From: an uncultured Blautia sp.
GTDB lineage: Bacteria; Bacillota; Clostridia; Lachnospirales; Lachnospiraceae
Assembly (NCBI GenBank): GCA_900547685.1
Contig: URHS01000025.1
Location: 1-32,857 of the forward strand
DNA: 32,857 nucleotides
Reading direction: 5' to 3'
Below are positions 17,533-26,144 of the stretch, one piece after another. Made by a program: the position numbers and the translations under genes. Position 1 is the first letter of the stretch. Each line of letters opens with the position of its first letter. The notes below the pieces were generated by a model. The model searched no databases and was not told the DNA's origin. It was given only the letters and a program-made list of their open reading frames with translations.

Positions 17533-17560
17533 ATTCTATATATTTTTTTCACAAAAACAA
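17533..17560 (-). promoter_or_regulatory. Candidate promoter of the large VWA protein gene
   Basis: Minus-strand TTGTTT (17555-17560), 16-base spacer, TAGAAT (17533-17538), giving a leader of about 65 bases before GGGAGGAG and the ATG at 17462. A palindromic AGTATACT lies in the leader. Confidence 0.4.
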
Positions 17561-17638
17561 TTTATATTTTTGTTCATTGTAACCATAAAGAAAAAAGTTC
17601 TTCATCCGTAATCCCCCCTCCTGAAGCGTTGATTCTGT

Positions 17639-18871
17639 TTATTCTGTACCTGTCAATACCTTATTCAAAATATCTGCTAACGGTTCCATCGCATTCATTT
17701 CTTCTTGTACGGTATTAGTCTGAGCTCCACATTCCACCAACAAAGCTTTTGGTCTTAAATGCAGATTATAGCGATATCCTCGCAAATAAATAGTTCTGGC
17801 AATATTAGGATAATATTTTTTTGCCTCTAACATCATTTGTAAAGAAAATGCCAGATTTTCCTGAATATATGGATTAGGCAAATAAGAAATCTCTCCATTT
17901 TGATTGGTTCTGCTCAGTCCATTAAAAAACATAATTTTAGCTGTTTCTTTTCCATCAATATTTGTAACCAGCCTTTTATCCTCTGCTACCCCGTCTCGAT
18001 GAAGATCAATCACTACTTCTACACTGGGATTTTCCTCTAAAATCTGACTAATACGCTCTTGTGCATAAGTATATGCTTTATTTCTATCCAATTTTCCATC
18101 TACAATATCAAAGGTATCTGTCACATGAATAACATTATAACCGTATGTATCCTGCAATAAAGTTGTCAGATAATCTCCCACTCCCACAATAGTAGTAGAG
18201 GGATCACCCGGTACTGAATCAATAAATTCTTCCTGAGAATGACTGTGGTAAATGAGAATTTGCGGCTGTTCATTACTTCCCTGCATCCGCATATCCATTT
18301 CCAAAAGTGCCGGAGCATTTAACTGTTCGCTGTTTATACTGGTTGTTTTGTCTACAGTATAAAAATTACTCATAACAAAATCAAAATCCTGAAATTTTTC
18401 CAGAGGAATATCCGTAACCGGAGCTTTCACCTGATTTATGGTTTCCTGACTTTGACTGTCTCCCGGTATTTCTTCATCTTCTGTATTTTCATAACCGGAA
18501 GATGGCGGACCAGCTTCTTGATTTTCTTCTAAAAGTTTTGCTTCTAAAAATTCTGTATTTTCCCTCATAATCTTACCACTGGTTTCTGCATCTATTTCCG
18601 GCTTTTCCTCATCCTCTTTTGCATATTTTTTTAATATAGGAATTTGTGCCCTTATTTTATCCCTTAACCATTGTATTTTATCCTTTCCCTTTTCTGTTTC
18701 TGTTATTCCCGGAAGATACGTCTTTAACGCCTGATATTGAATATTTCCCATCATATATTCCATATCTTTTTTGTCAAGCGCCAGTCCCTTTACAATAATA
18801 TACGCTGCCAGCAAAACCATTAAAGCCCAAAGCAAAATCGAAATTCCCTGTTCCACATCTCTTTTCTTCAC
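17639..18871 (-). CDS. spoIIP: Stage II sporulation protein P
   Basis: Membrane-anchored peptidoglycan amidase/endopeptidase of the SpoIIDMP complex that drives engulfment of the forespore. 410 residues: one N-terminal membrane helix (about 10-30), a low-complexity linker rich in Glu (about 85-160), then the SpoIIP catalytic domain with the metal-binding IYHSHSQEEF near 205, DLHRDG near 290 and the C-terminal VECGAQTN near 377. The start is GTG at 18871, with GAGG seven bases upstream. It follows gpr by 40 bases, as in Bacillus. The usual next gene, lepA, is displaced by the insertion described in the findings. Confidence 0.95.
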   Translation of the reverse strand: MKKRDVEQGISILLWALMVLLAAYIIVKGLALDKKDMEYMMGNIQYQALKTYLPGITETEKGKDKIQWLRDKIRAQIPILKKYAKEDEEKPEIDAETSGKIMRENTEFLEAKLLEENQEAGPPSSGYENTEDEEIPGDSQSQETINQVKAPVTDIPLEKFQDFDFVMSNFYTVDKTTSINSEQLNAPALLEMDMRMQGSNEQPQILIYHSHSQEEFIDSVPGDPSTTIVGVGDYLTTLLQDTYGYNVIHVTDTFDIVDGKLDRNKAYTYAQERISQILEENPSVEVVIDLHRDGVAEDKRLVTNIDGKETAKIMFFNGLSRTNQNGEISYLPNPYIQENLAFSLQMMLEAKKYYPNIARTIYLRGYRYNLHLRPKALLVECGAQTNTVQEEMNAMEPLADILNKVLTGTE

Positions 18872-18911
18872 CCTATCACCTCATATCTATATATGAGAAA
18901 ATGTATTTCAA

Positions 18912-19823
18912 TTATGCCTTGTCTTTTGCAAATGTAAAATTCAATCCTTCTGAAATTGTATAAGAAAGCCGTTTTATGGTTTCATCTACATCTTTAGGCG
19001 TCACAAACATACTGTAAAGAGACGGTGCAATCATTTCTTCCAAAAATTCTTTCTTTTCTGCTTCCTCTAAAGTGTCTAATAAATGTGCCATAGAGTCATG
19101 GACAATAGTTGCTGCATCCACTACTGTAGGAACCCCAATACCAATTACCTTTACGCCCAACACATCCTCGTTTAAACCATTTCGATGATTTCCTACTCCT
19201 GAACCGGGATTAATTCCCGTATCTGTAATCTGAATAGTCCTATTCAGTCTTTTTACACTTCTGGCTGCTAACGCATCAATGGCAATAATTACATCCGGTT
19301 TTGTTTCCTCTGTCACACCTCTGATAATTTCCAGAGTTTCCATACCAGTCTGAGCCATGACACCCGGTACAATTCCGCTTATGCTACATGCATGCTCCTC
19401 TCCCATTCCTTGAATACCATATTCTTTAATAATATGTCTGGTGATATGAAGATTTGACACTACTTCCGGTCCCAGCGCATCCGGGGTAATTTCTCTGTTT
19501 CCCAACCCTGCCACCAACACTTTCATGTCTTCTTTTTTAGGTAAAAGACTTTTTACATGATGTGCAATTTCTTTTGAGATTTCCCTGTGGTAATCTTCAT
19601 CCGGTACAGACATATTCGGTGCTTCAATGGTAATATACACGCCTTGCGGTCTTCCCATGGTTTTTGCTCCGTTTTCTGTCTCAATTCGTACAACAGTCGT
19701 TCTGATATCCTTTTCATGATTATAGTCTTCCTCAATCACAACACCTCGAATTTCTACGTTATCCTCTTCAAATTTTTCCTTTGCTTCCAATGCTAAATCT
19801 GTATGAATTCTCTGCAATGACAT
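18912..19823 (-). CDS. gpr: GPR endopeptidase (spore germination protease)
   Basis: Made in the forespore as a zymogen, GPR degrades small acid-soluble spore proteins at germination. 303 residues, slightly shorter than Bacillus GPR (about 370). The N-terminal RIHTDLALEAKE corresponds to the conserved propeptide-junction region. The family's acidic active-site neighbourhoods are visible as NREITPDALGP (about 108-118) and VIAIDALAARS (about 180-190). It is divergent from rpsT and leads into spoIIP, a conserved block. A forespore (sigma-G) promoter is expected, but I did not find a convincing one. Confidence 0.96.
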   Translation of the reverse strand: MSLQRIHTDLALEAKEKFEEDNVEIRGVVIEEDYNHEKDIRTTVVRIETENGAKTMGRPQGVYITIEAPNMSVPDEDYHREISKEIAHHVKSLLPKKEDMKVLVAGLGNREITPDALGPEVVSNLHITRHIIKEYGIQGMGEEHACSISGIVPGVMAQTGMETLEIIRGVTEETKPDVIIAIDALAARSVKRLNRTIQITDTGINPGSGVGNHRNGLNEDVLGVKVIGIGVPTVVDAATIVHDSMAHLLDTLEEAEKKEFLEEMIAPSLYSMFVTPKDVDETIKRLSYTISEGLNFTFAKDKA

Positions 19824-19882
19824 CTATACCTTCCTTTCCTTGGCTTTTTAAGTATTTTTTGCAATTTAAAGGATTTTATGTA

Positions 19883-19911
19883 TTGACATTTATCGGCAAA
19901 TATTCTAAAAT
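19883..19911 (+). promoter_or_regulatory. Strong rpsT promoter
   Basis: TTGACA (19883-19888), 17-base spacer, TAAAAT (19906-19911): near-consensus sigma-A type. The transcript would carry a leader of about 90 bases with a hairpin. Confidence 0.8.
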
Positions 19912-19925
19912 AAAAAAGCATGTTG

Positions 19926-19955
19926 TATCGGAGAGTTCCGTGTCTTTCTCCGATA
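19926..19955 (+). promoter_or_regulatory. rpsT leader hairpin
   Basis: Perfect nine-base-pair stem TATCGGAGA / TCTCCGATA (19926-19934, 19947-19955) with a 12-base loop, followed by AT-rich RNA up to the GGAGG. No T-run, so not a terminator. It could be an autoregulatory site for S20. Confidence 0.5.
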
Positions 19956-20006
19956 GATAATAGAAAATAATAAATTGGAAAAAGATTATATTCGGAGGTG
20001 TACGCT

Positions 20007-20270
20007 TTGGCTAACATTAAATCTGCAAAAAAAAGAGTATTAGTAAACAGAAAAAAAGCTGAAAGAAATAAATCTATCAAATCAGCTGTTAAAACTTCTA
20101 TCAGAAGAGTAGAAGCTGCTATCGAAGCAAAAGATAAAGAGGCAGCATCTGCAGCATTATTAAATGCTATTTCTACTATTGATAAAGCAGCTTCTAAAGG
20201 TGTTTATCACAAAAATACAGCTGCAAGAAAAGTTTCCCGCTTATCTAAAGCAGTAAACACTCTTGCATAA
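20007..20270 (+). CDS. rpsT: 30S ribosomal protein S20
   Basis: 87 residues from the TTG at 20007 (MANIKSAKKRVLVNRKKAERN), the normal length and N-terminus of bS20; very basic and helical. It binds 16S rRNA early in 30S assembly. The start is set by GGAGG at 19994-19998, eight bases upstream; a GTG at 19998 is in frame but overlaps that ribosome site. A rare start codon is usual for S20 and fits translational autoregulation. It stands alone, facing away from gpr and convergent with holA, between a strong promoter and a strong terminator. Its position between holA and gpr is conserved in Firmicutes. Confidence 0.97.
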   Translation: MANIKSAKKRVLVNRKKAERNKSIKSAVKTSIRRVEAAIEAKDKEAASAALLNAISTIDKAASKGVYHKNTAARKVSRLSKAVNTLA

Positions 20271-20295
20271 GAATTAGATAGCTTATAATAAAATC

Positions 20296-20334
20296 ACCCC
20301 CTCGGCTGACCGTCATCAGTCAAGGGGGTTTTTG
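20296..20334 (+). terminator. rpsT terminator, probably bidirectional with holA
   Basis: ACCCCC (20296-20301) pairs with GGGGGT, with inner GCTGAC/GTCA pairing, and is followed by TTTTTG. On the opposite strand the same stem is followed by GATTTTATT after the holA stop at 20339, so it may serve both convergent genes. Confidence 0.85.
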
Positions 20335-20338
20335 TATG

Positions 20339-21319
20339 CTATATACTGCTAAATTTCACTAACAACAATTCCACACTCATAGTATCTGTCATATATCCTG
20401 TCTTCACTTTTGTTTCTGCTGCAACACATTCCTCTACTGCTGTTCTCAATTCTTCTGTACTGTATTTTCTCGCATAAGTGAGATAATTTTTTACAATAAA
20501 CGGCTGTATTCCTGCTTTTTTTCCAATTTGTGCCTGATCATATCCACATTTTGACAATTCCTTTACCTGCATAATCAGATTAAACTGTCTCGCAAGAAGA
20601 AACAAGATTCTCATAGGTGGTTCTTTTAACGCCAGCAGTTCATAATAAAGGTCTAATGCTTTTTTTTGATTTTTTTCTGTTACCGCCCGAATCATATCAA
20701 AAATGTGATTGGTTATTTGTGTTGTACATATCTTCTCAATATCCTGTGCTGTAATAATCTCTCTGCCCATGGTATAACACAAAAGCTTTTCCAATTCTCT
20801 TTCTATATTGCCCATATCTGTTCCTGTTTTGCTCAGGAAAAGCTCCATATCTTTTTGGGTAATCTTTTTTCCCTCTCTTTTCATCATTCCCAAAACCCAA
20901 CGCATAATGGTATTACTATCCTGCACATTAAACTCTACTGCCCGACCATACTTTTTTACAGCCTTATACATTCTGTTTCTTTTATCTACATCATTTTCAA
21001 TGAAAACCATACAGATATATTCCGGCAACTCTGCCATATATTCCGGTAAATCTCCGCACTGGTTTTTAAAGAAACCGGTATCTTCCAAAAAAATCACTCG
21101 CCTGTCTGCAAAAAAAGGCATGGTTTCTGCCAAATCTATAACTTCCTTTGGCTCAGTCTTTTTCCCTTCAAACATAGAAAAATTCATAGAGTCGTCCTCT
21201 TGGATCAGTGCCTTTTTCAATTTTCCTTTATACTGCTGTTTTAAATAATTTTCTTCACCATAAAGTAAATATACCTGTTTAAAATCCTGATTTTTAATAT
21301 CTTCCTGTAAGCTTTTCAT
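20339..21319 (-). CDS. holA: DNA polymerase III delta subunit
   Basis: Clamp-loader subunit that opens the beta sliding clamp. 326 residues, usual for Firmicutes HolA/YqeN. The N-terminal YLLYGEENYLKQQY and the FFADRRVIFLED region are characteristic; an AAA+-like fold without ATPase motifs is followed by the C-terminal collar domain (KEPPMRILFLLARQFNLIMQVKEL). It follows comEC, the conserved comEC-holA order, but a 109-base gap with its own -10-like TATAAT suggests extra transcription. The stop lies almost on the convergent rpsT terminator. Confidence 0.94.
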   Translation of the reverse strand: MKSLQEDIKNQDFKQVYLLYGEENYLKQQYKGKLKKALIQEDDSMNFSMFEGKKTEPKEVIDLAETMPFFADRRVIFLEDTGFFKNQCGDLPEYMAELPEYICMVFIENDVDKRNRMYKAVKKYGRAVEFNVQDSNTIMRWVLGMMKREGKKITQKDMELFLSKTGTDMGNIERELEKLLCYTMGREIITAQDIEKICTTQITNHIFDMIRAVTEKNQKKALDLYYELLALKEPPMRILFLLARQFNLIMQVKELSKCGYDQAQIGKKAGIQPFIVKNYLTYARKYSTEELRTAVEECVAAETKVKTGYMTDTMSVELLLVKFSSI

Positions 21320-21354
21320 ATTTCTCTCTTTTCTTACAATTTTTATATATAAAC

Positions 21355-21360
21355 ATTATA
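21355..21360 (-). promoter_or_regulatory. Candidate holA -10 element
   Basis: TATAAT on the minus strand in the comEC-holA gap, about 35 bases before the holA start. No good -35. The 12 bases GGTATAATGTTT (21351-21362) are the same as in both uvrA promoters. Confidence 0.35.
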
Positions 21361-21428
21361 CCGCATAGGCAAATGAGAAAGCGCTCGCAGAACATTTTCT
21401 CGGCAAGTTGCGGATTGTTGATATTATA

Positions 21429-23687
21429 TCATGGTTCATTTCCCATGAAAAGATATCTTTTCCTCCCCAATCTGCTCTCTATATAAAAACCATTTTTTCT
21501 TTCAGTCAGTATAATTTCTCCTTCTTCCATAGTAAAAAACATTTTTTCTGTATAAAGTTTCAGTCTTTCCAATAACTCTTTATGAGGATGCCCATAAACA
21601 TTTTCTTTACCGCAGGAAATTACAGCAGCTTTGGGATTGATACTTTCCAATATTTCTTCTTTTGTTGAATTTTTAGAACCATGGTGCGCTACTTTCAATA
21701 CGTCATATTCCTCGTTTCGTTCCTTTAGTTCTTGAAAAAATTCATTTTCCCCTTCTCCCTCTATATCTCCTGTAAAAAGTACCCTAATATTTCCTTTTGT
21801 CATTCTCAACGCCTGAGATCCCTCATTACATTCCAGATCTTTTCTATTAGGGACAAGACATTCTAACTGTATTTTTCCTTCCCTTATCTTTGTTCCCTTT
21901 TTTATATATACTATTTTACATCCAGCTCTCTTCCCGCTTTCTTCCAAATTATCCAACTTCTCCTTTGTCTCCTCACATTCCGATAAAAATAGGGTACCTA
22001 TCTTCATCTGTATTTCCTTTTTTTCCACACTTTCTAAAATTTCCTGTATTCCACTGATGTGATCCAAATCCGTATGAGAAACAAAAATCCCCTTTATCTC
22101 CTCTATTCCAAGAGCTTTTAAAAACGGAATTATTCGATACTTTCCCACGCCTGACACACTGCTGCTGCCTCCGTCTACGAGAAAACAGCTTCTGTTGTCC
22201 ACATGAATACAGACACAGTCCCCTTGCCCTACATCCAAAAATGTAATATCTCTTTTTTCCCACGGAAGTTTTCCATATAAAAGAAGAATACCTAATACCA
22301 GTATTCCATAAAAAGAGTTCTTCCACCTTTTCCTATTCTTTATCCATAGCAACAGAACAAGAATTCCATAATAACACAAACATTTCCACAAGGCCGGTTT
22401 TCCTGTAATCCACAATGCAAAAGGAATTTTTTGAATTATTCTCCCTATTCTTAAATAAATCTCTAAGATTAATAATGCAGGTACTGTGACAATCTTCCCC
22501 AAAGAAATTATCCCACACATTCCCAAAAGGCTTCCTACACAACTAAATATCAATAAAATACCTGCTGTAGGAAGAACGAAAAGATTTGCAACAATTCCAA
22601 ACACAGATACTTCGTAAAAAAAATACATCATTATAGGCAGAAGAACTATCCATACAGCAATTCCTCCTTTAATTCCATCTGATAAAAGATTACCTATTTT
22701 TTTCCAAAATTTCTTTTTTCCTTTTCTCACTTTCCTGGGAAAAAGTACAGGTTGAACAAAACCTAAACCCAGAATGGCACCAAAAGACAATAAAAAACTG
22801 CTGTCATATAAATACAGTGGTGATTTTATTAAAAGCAAAATACATGCTAAAGCTGCCGAAGATAGAAAATCATACGTTCTTTTCCACATCAATGCTCCAA
22901 TCCATACAGAAAACATAATTGCCGCCCGTATTACAGCTGCTCCGTTTCCAGTAAGATTTCCGTATAAAATCATTGTAATCATAGAAATACTTCCTGCTAT
23001 ACCAAACGGAACGGAAAACCTTCGTAAAATTTTTAAAAGCCCTCCTCCTAAAATAGAAAGATGAAGCCCTGAAATGGCTAAAACATGGGAACATCCCATA
23101 ATCTGAAATAAAATCTTCTGACTGCTGTCTAAATTTCCCTTTTCTCCCAGCAAAACGGACTCAAAAAATCCGATTTTATCCTCCGAAACAACTACAGCAA
23201 TTCCTTTTTTCCACATTTCTTTTATTTTATCCCGCCATTTTAAAAAATAATCAGTATTCTTTTCCAGTACTTCTATAGACTCGCTATCCTGATACCATTT
23301 AATTCCCCTTGCGTAATAATAAACTCTTTCATTAAACTGTCCCCGATTAACAGGAACAGGAATTTCTTTCAACTTCCCTTTTACTGCAATTTTATTTCCA
23401 TACTCAAAAACATCAGTACACGTTTCTTTTTTTATATGTATTTTCACATCATCTATTGGATATTTTTTTGAATTTATATTTAGATTTGCATTTTTGATAT
23501 AAAGATTTGTATAAAGAGTAAATTCTTCTTTTTTATAAATTTCTCCGCTTACTGTAGCTTTTTCAAAAGATTTTTTAAGCGGAAGTTTCGGTGTTTGAAA
23601 ATTAAATCCCGGAACTTGCATTTGCCCCAAAAGCCACAGTATGGCTGCCCATAAAAGGGCAGCTACACACAATGGTCTGTTACTCAC
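21429..23687 (-). CDS. comEC: DNA uptake channel ComEC/Rec2
   Basis: 752 residues with the full ComEC layout: N-terminal membrane/OB domain (to about 150), polytopic competence domain (about 160-460) and a C-terminal metallo-beta-lactamase-like domain. The last part has LDVGQGDC, VSHTDLDHISG, LFTGDIEGEGE and VAHHGSKNST, so the metal ligands look intact. It forms the inner-membrane channel for single-stranded DNA in natural transformation. GTG start at 23687 with GGAGG six bases upstream, overlapping the end of the GerMN gene by eight bases, hence coupled. comEA lies further upstream in the same run, separated by a two-component system and the GerMN gene. Confidence 0.95.
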   Translation of the reverse strand: MSNRPLCVAALLWAAILWLLGQMQVPGFNFQTPKLPLKKSFEKATVSGEIYKKEEFTLYTNLYIKNANLNINSKKYPIDDVKIHIKKETCTDVFEYGNKIAVKGKLKEIPVPVNRGQFNERVYYYARGIKWYQDSESIEVLEKNTDYFLKWRDKIKEMWKKGIAVVVSEDKIGFFESVLLGEKGNLDSSQKILFQIMGCSHVLAISGLHLSILGGGLLKILRRFSVPFGIAGSISMITMILYGNLTGNGAAVIRAAIMFSVWIGALMWKRTYDFLSSAALACILLLIKSPLYLYDSSFLLSFGAILGLGFVQPVLFPRKVRKGKKKFWKKIGNLLSDGIKGGIAVWIVLLPIMMYFFYEVSVFGIVANLFVLPTAGILLIFSCVGSLLGMCGIISLGKIVTVPALLILEIYLRIGRIIQKIPFALWITGKPALWKCLCYYGILVLLLWIKNRKRWKNSFYGILVLGILLLYGKLPWEKRDITFLDVGQGDCVCIHVDNRSCFLVDGGSSSVSGVGKYRIIPFLKALGIEEIKGIFVSHTDLDHISGIQEILESVEKKEIQMKIGTLFLSECEETKEKLDNLEESGKRAGCKIVYIKKGTKIREGKIQLECLVPNRKDLECNEGSQALRMTKGNIRVLFTGDIEGEGENEFFQELKERNEEYDVLKVAHHGSKNSTKEEILESINPKAAVISCGKENVYGHPHKELLERLKLYTEKMFFTMEEGEIILTERKNGFYIESRLGRKRYLFMGNEP

Positions 23688-24618
23688 TTTTTTCCTCCTT
23701 TATCAGCCTATAATCCGCATGATAAGGCTCATCCAATTTCATAGTTTCCCGGAAGGTAACTTTTGTTTCTCCTTCCACAGATATCTGCACAGCACGAATA
23801 TTACATGCATCTGTAAGAGAATTAACAATCGAATAGATTGGGAGTTTCTCCTGCACATCCATAGAATCTGACAAAAAACTCTTGTCCAAATTTACATAGC
23901 AGATACCCTCTATAATAGAAACGCCCAAAATTTTTGTATTCGGTGATAAAGTAGGCTTTAATCCCTCTGTCTTAGGACCTTTTAATAATCTTTCTACTAC
24001 CTCTCGTTCCACCGGAACATTACTGTTATAATAAGCTGAAACAGTCTCTTTCACCAGACTGCTGCCATTCTCATCTGCAAAATACAGATTTAAGTTACTG
24101 TGCACATAAGAGTTTACATTCTCACCCTCGTTTTCTATAAAGGTATTTCTGTCCATCTTTCCAATTTCTACACCTTCTGAGCTTGTCATAGGTGCCCCAT
24201 TTTCTGTGAATTCCACATACTCAACTCCCGGTATCTGGACAAATGCCTTTACAATACCTGCTCTTACTAGAATTTCTCTGGTGTTTTTCATTTTTTTATA
24301 ATTTTCATTAAAATTAACAACAACCTTTTCACCATCATAACTACAGTCTAAGATATTTACATCTTTTGGAAGGAGACGAAAATGCTCCTCTTTTTCCGGA
24401 GCTGCATCCAGTATCCGTCCTACTTCCTGTACCATAGCCTCTGTTGTACGTTTTGTTGGTATATACTCGTCTGTCTCCAAGAAACTTTCTGTAGGCGATA
24501 AATAATACATTTGGTATTCTCTTTTCTCATTTCTTTCTTCCTTTTTACTACACCCTGTTATAACCAGTATAACAAGACAAAGTAAAAGGAACAGGATACC
24601 TTGTTTTTTCCCTTTCAC
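23680..24618 (-). CDS. GerMN-domain lipoprotein
   Basis: 312 residues. Signal peptide with lipobox ITGC (Cys23), so it is anchored on the outer face of the membrane. Two GerMN-like domains follow (about 60-150 and 165-300; KVVVNFNENYKK and GICYVNLDKSFL are the repeated cores). GerM of Bacillus is needed for sporulation and germination, and GerMN domains also occur in LpqB, which modulates the MtrAB two-component system of actinobacteria. A GerMN lipoprotein next to a sensor kinase gene has that parallel and may modulate the kinase, which is inference. The start is GTG at 24618 with GGAGG seven bases away. Twelve bases after the kinase gene; overlaps comEC. Confidence 0.88.
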   Translation of the reverse strand: MKGKKQGILFLLLCLVILVITGCSKKEERNEKREYQMYYLSPTESFLETDEYIPTKRTTEAMVQEVGRILDAAPEKEEHFRLLPKDVNILDCSYDGEKVVVNFNENYKKMKNTREILVRAGIVKAFVQIPGVEYVEFTENGAPMTSSEGVEIGKMDRNTFIENEGENVNSYVHSNLNLYFADENGSSLVKETVSAYYNSNVPVEREVVERLLKGPKTEGLKPTLSPNTKILGVSIIEGICYVNLDKSFLSDSMDVQEKLPIYSIVNSLTDACNIRAVQISVEGETKVTFRETMKLDEPYHADYRLIKEEKSE

Positions 24619-24629
24619 TTGTACACCTC

Positions 24630-26060
24630 CTATCCAATATAATTTAACGGAATTCTCACTGAGAATGTAGTTCCTTTATGTTCCTCACTCTTTACTTTAA
24701 TTGCACCTCTATGCATAACAATCGCATTTCTGGTAATGGCAAGCCCTAAACCTGTTCCTCCTATTTCTCTAGAGTGCGATTTATCCACACGATAAAATCT
24801 CTCAAAAATGCGGTCTATAGATTCCTGTGGTATTCCTATTCCAGAATCTTCTACCGAAACATAAAAATACTTATGATCTGCATTTAAAGTTACATGTACC
24901 CAACCGTCTTCTACATTATATTTAATTCCATTTTCTACTAAATTTGATAAAGCCAGACTCAGCTTCACCTCATCAATTTCTGCAACGATAGGACGATAGC
25001 TTTCTAAAACAAGCTCTACTCTCTTTTTGTCTGCAATAGGTTTCAGTCTCTTTAAAATATTTTCCATCAGCTCATTGATATTGACTTTTTCAATATTAAG
25101 CTCTGATGCCTTTTTATCCATTTTTACTAAAGACAACAAATCTGTAATAATTTTATTTTCCCTGTCAATCTCTACTGCAATATCTTGCATAAACTCTTTA
25201 TACAACTCCACAGGAACATCTTCCTGTCCGGCAAGAGAGTCGGCTAAAACTTTAATAGAAGTCATAGGTGTTTTTAATTCATGGGACACATTTGCAACAA
25301 ATTCCTGTCTGGAATCATCTAAAACTTTCATTTTTTTCAACATTTTATTAAAAACACTACTAATCATCTCTGTCTCGGTATAATCCGGCACAGAAATTTC
25401 TTCATCTAAATACCCATCTGTCAATTCCTCAATTGCTTTTCCAACTCGTGCAAATGGACGAACCAATGTTTTTGACCACACAAAACCTAAAATTAAAACA
25501 AATACACAAATAATAAGCAGCAATAAATTAGCCCTGTGTCTTAAAATATCTATACTATCCTTAATATCACTGGTAGAAATACTAATGAGCATTACACCCT
25601 CTACCTGTTTATTTCTCATATTTTTCAAAGGAAGTGTCTGCACAATATAAGAGTTTTCTTTATCATAATATCCGGTATTTTCCCCTTCAAAGCACTTGAT
25701 TACAGCTTCTGACAAAACATATTTTCCTGTATCAATATCATAGGTATCTTTTACAATTTGTCCATCTCTGTTAATAACTAAAATTCTTCCACTGAAAACA
25801 GAAGAAAACATAGCCAATTCACTATTAATAACTTCTGACTGAGGATATTTTAAATATTCCTCTTTCATAAGCTGCTTTCCCAGAATATCACATTGATTTT
25901 TCACACTGATATTTTTCAGCTCCACAGCCCGGTTTTCGTAACTGTTTACAATCACACTTTCAGCAATAATACATGGCAAAATTCCAATGATAACCAAAAG
26001 TATCATCACTCGAAACCTAAGGCTTTTCAAAAATGATAGTTTCATCTTTATCTTCATCAT
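24630..26060 (-). CDS. Sensor histidine kinase (HAMP, PhoR/WalK type)
   Basis: 476 residues. Membrane helix 1 about 18-37, an extracytoplasmic sensor of about 140 residues, helix 2 about 178-197, a HAMP linker (ARVGKAIEELTDGYLDEEI), then HisKA with the phospho-accepting His260 in SHELKTPMTSIK. The ATPase domain has N box LVENGIKYN, G1 DSGIGIP and G2 GGTGLGLAI, all intact. Unlike typical WalK it has no cytoplasmic PAS domain. Partner of the OmpR-type regulator 84 bases upstream. A hairpin in that gap may set the kinase lower than the regulator. The signal is unknown; the context is envelope and DNA-uptake genes. Confidence 0.93.
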   Translation of the reverse strand: MMKIKMKLSFLKSLRFRVMILLVIIGILPCIIAESVIVNSYENRAVELKNISVKNQCDILGKQLMKEEYLKYPQSEVINSELAMFSSVFSGRILVINRDGQIVKDTYDIDTGKYVLSEAVIKCFEGENTGYYDKENSYIVQTLPLKNMRNKQVEGVMLISISTSDIKDSIDILRHRANLLLLIICVFVLILGFVWSKTLVRPFARVGKAIEELTDGYLDEEISVPDYTETEMISSVFNKMLKKMKVLDDSRQEFVANVSHELKTPMTSIKVLADSLAGQEDVPVELYKEFMQDIAVEIDRENKIITDLLSLVKMDKKASELNIEKVNINELMENILKRLKPIADKKRVELVLESYRPIVAEIDEVKLSLALSNLVENGIKYNVEDGWVHVTLNADHKYFYVSVEDSGIGIPQESIDRIFERFYRVDKSHSREIGGTGLGLAITRNAIVMHRGAIKVKSEEHKGTTFSVRIPLNYIG

Positions 26061-26103
26061 AATTTCCTCTCTCTATCAATATGGCTTTTTCCAAAACCAC
26101 AGA

Positions 26104-26138
26104 AAAGAATTGCCGCAATAGCATTCATCTACTGCGGC
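26104..26138 (-). terminator. Hairpin between regulator and kinase genes (attenuator-like)
   Basis: Minus-strand GCCGCAGTAG / CTATTGCGGC (26129-26138 with 26112-26121, one G-T pair), seven-base loop, then AATTCTTTTC. It begins seven bases after the regulator stop. The T-run is broken, so termination is probably partial. Confidence 0.6.
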
Positions 26139-26144
26139 GTTGTT

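Noticed and set aside
19830..19915. Sigma-G type promoter for gpr
   Set aside because: GAATA and CATAAAA pieces exist on the minus strand but are 20 bases apart, outside the usual spacing; not convincing.
19793..20080. 95-codon minus-strand frame opposite the rpsT leader and start
   Set aside because: It covers the rpsT promoter and gene on the other strand, ends inside gpr and resembles no protein; a chance frame.
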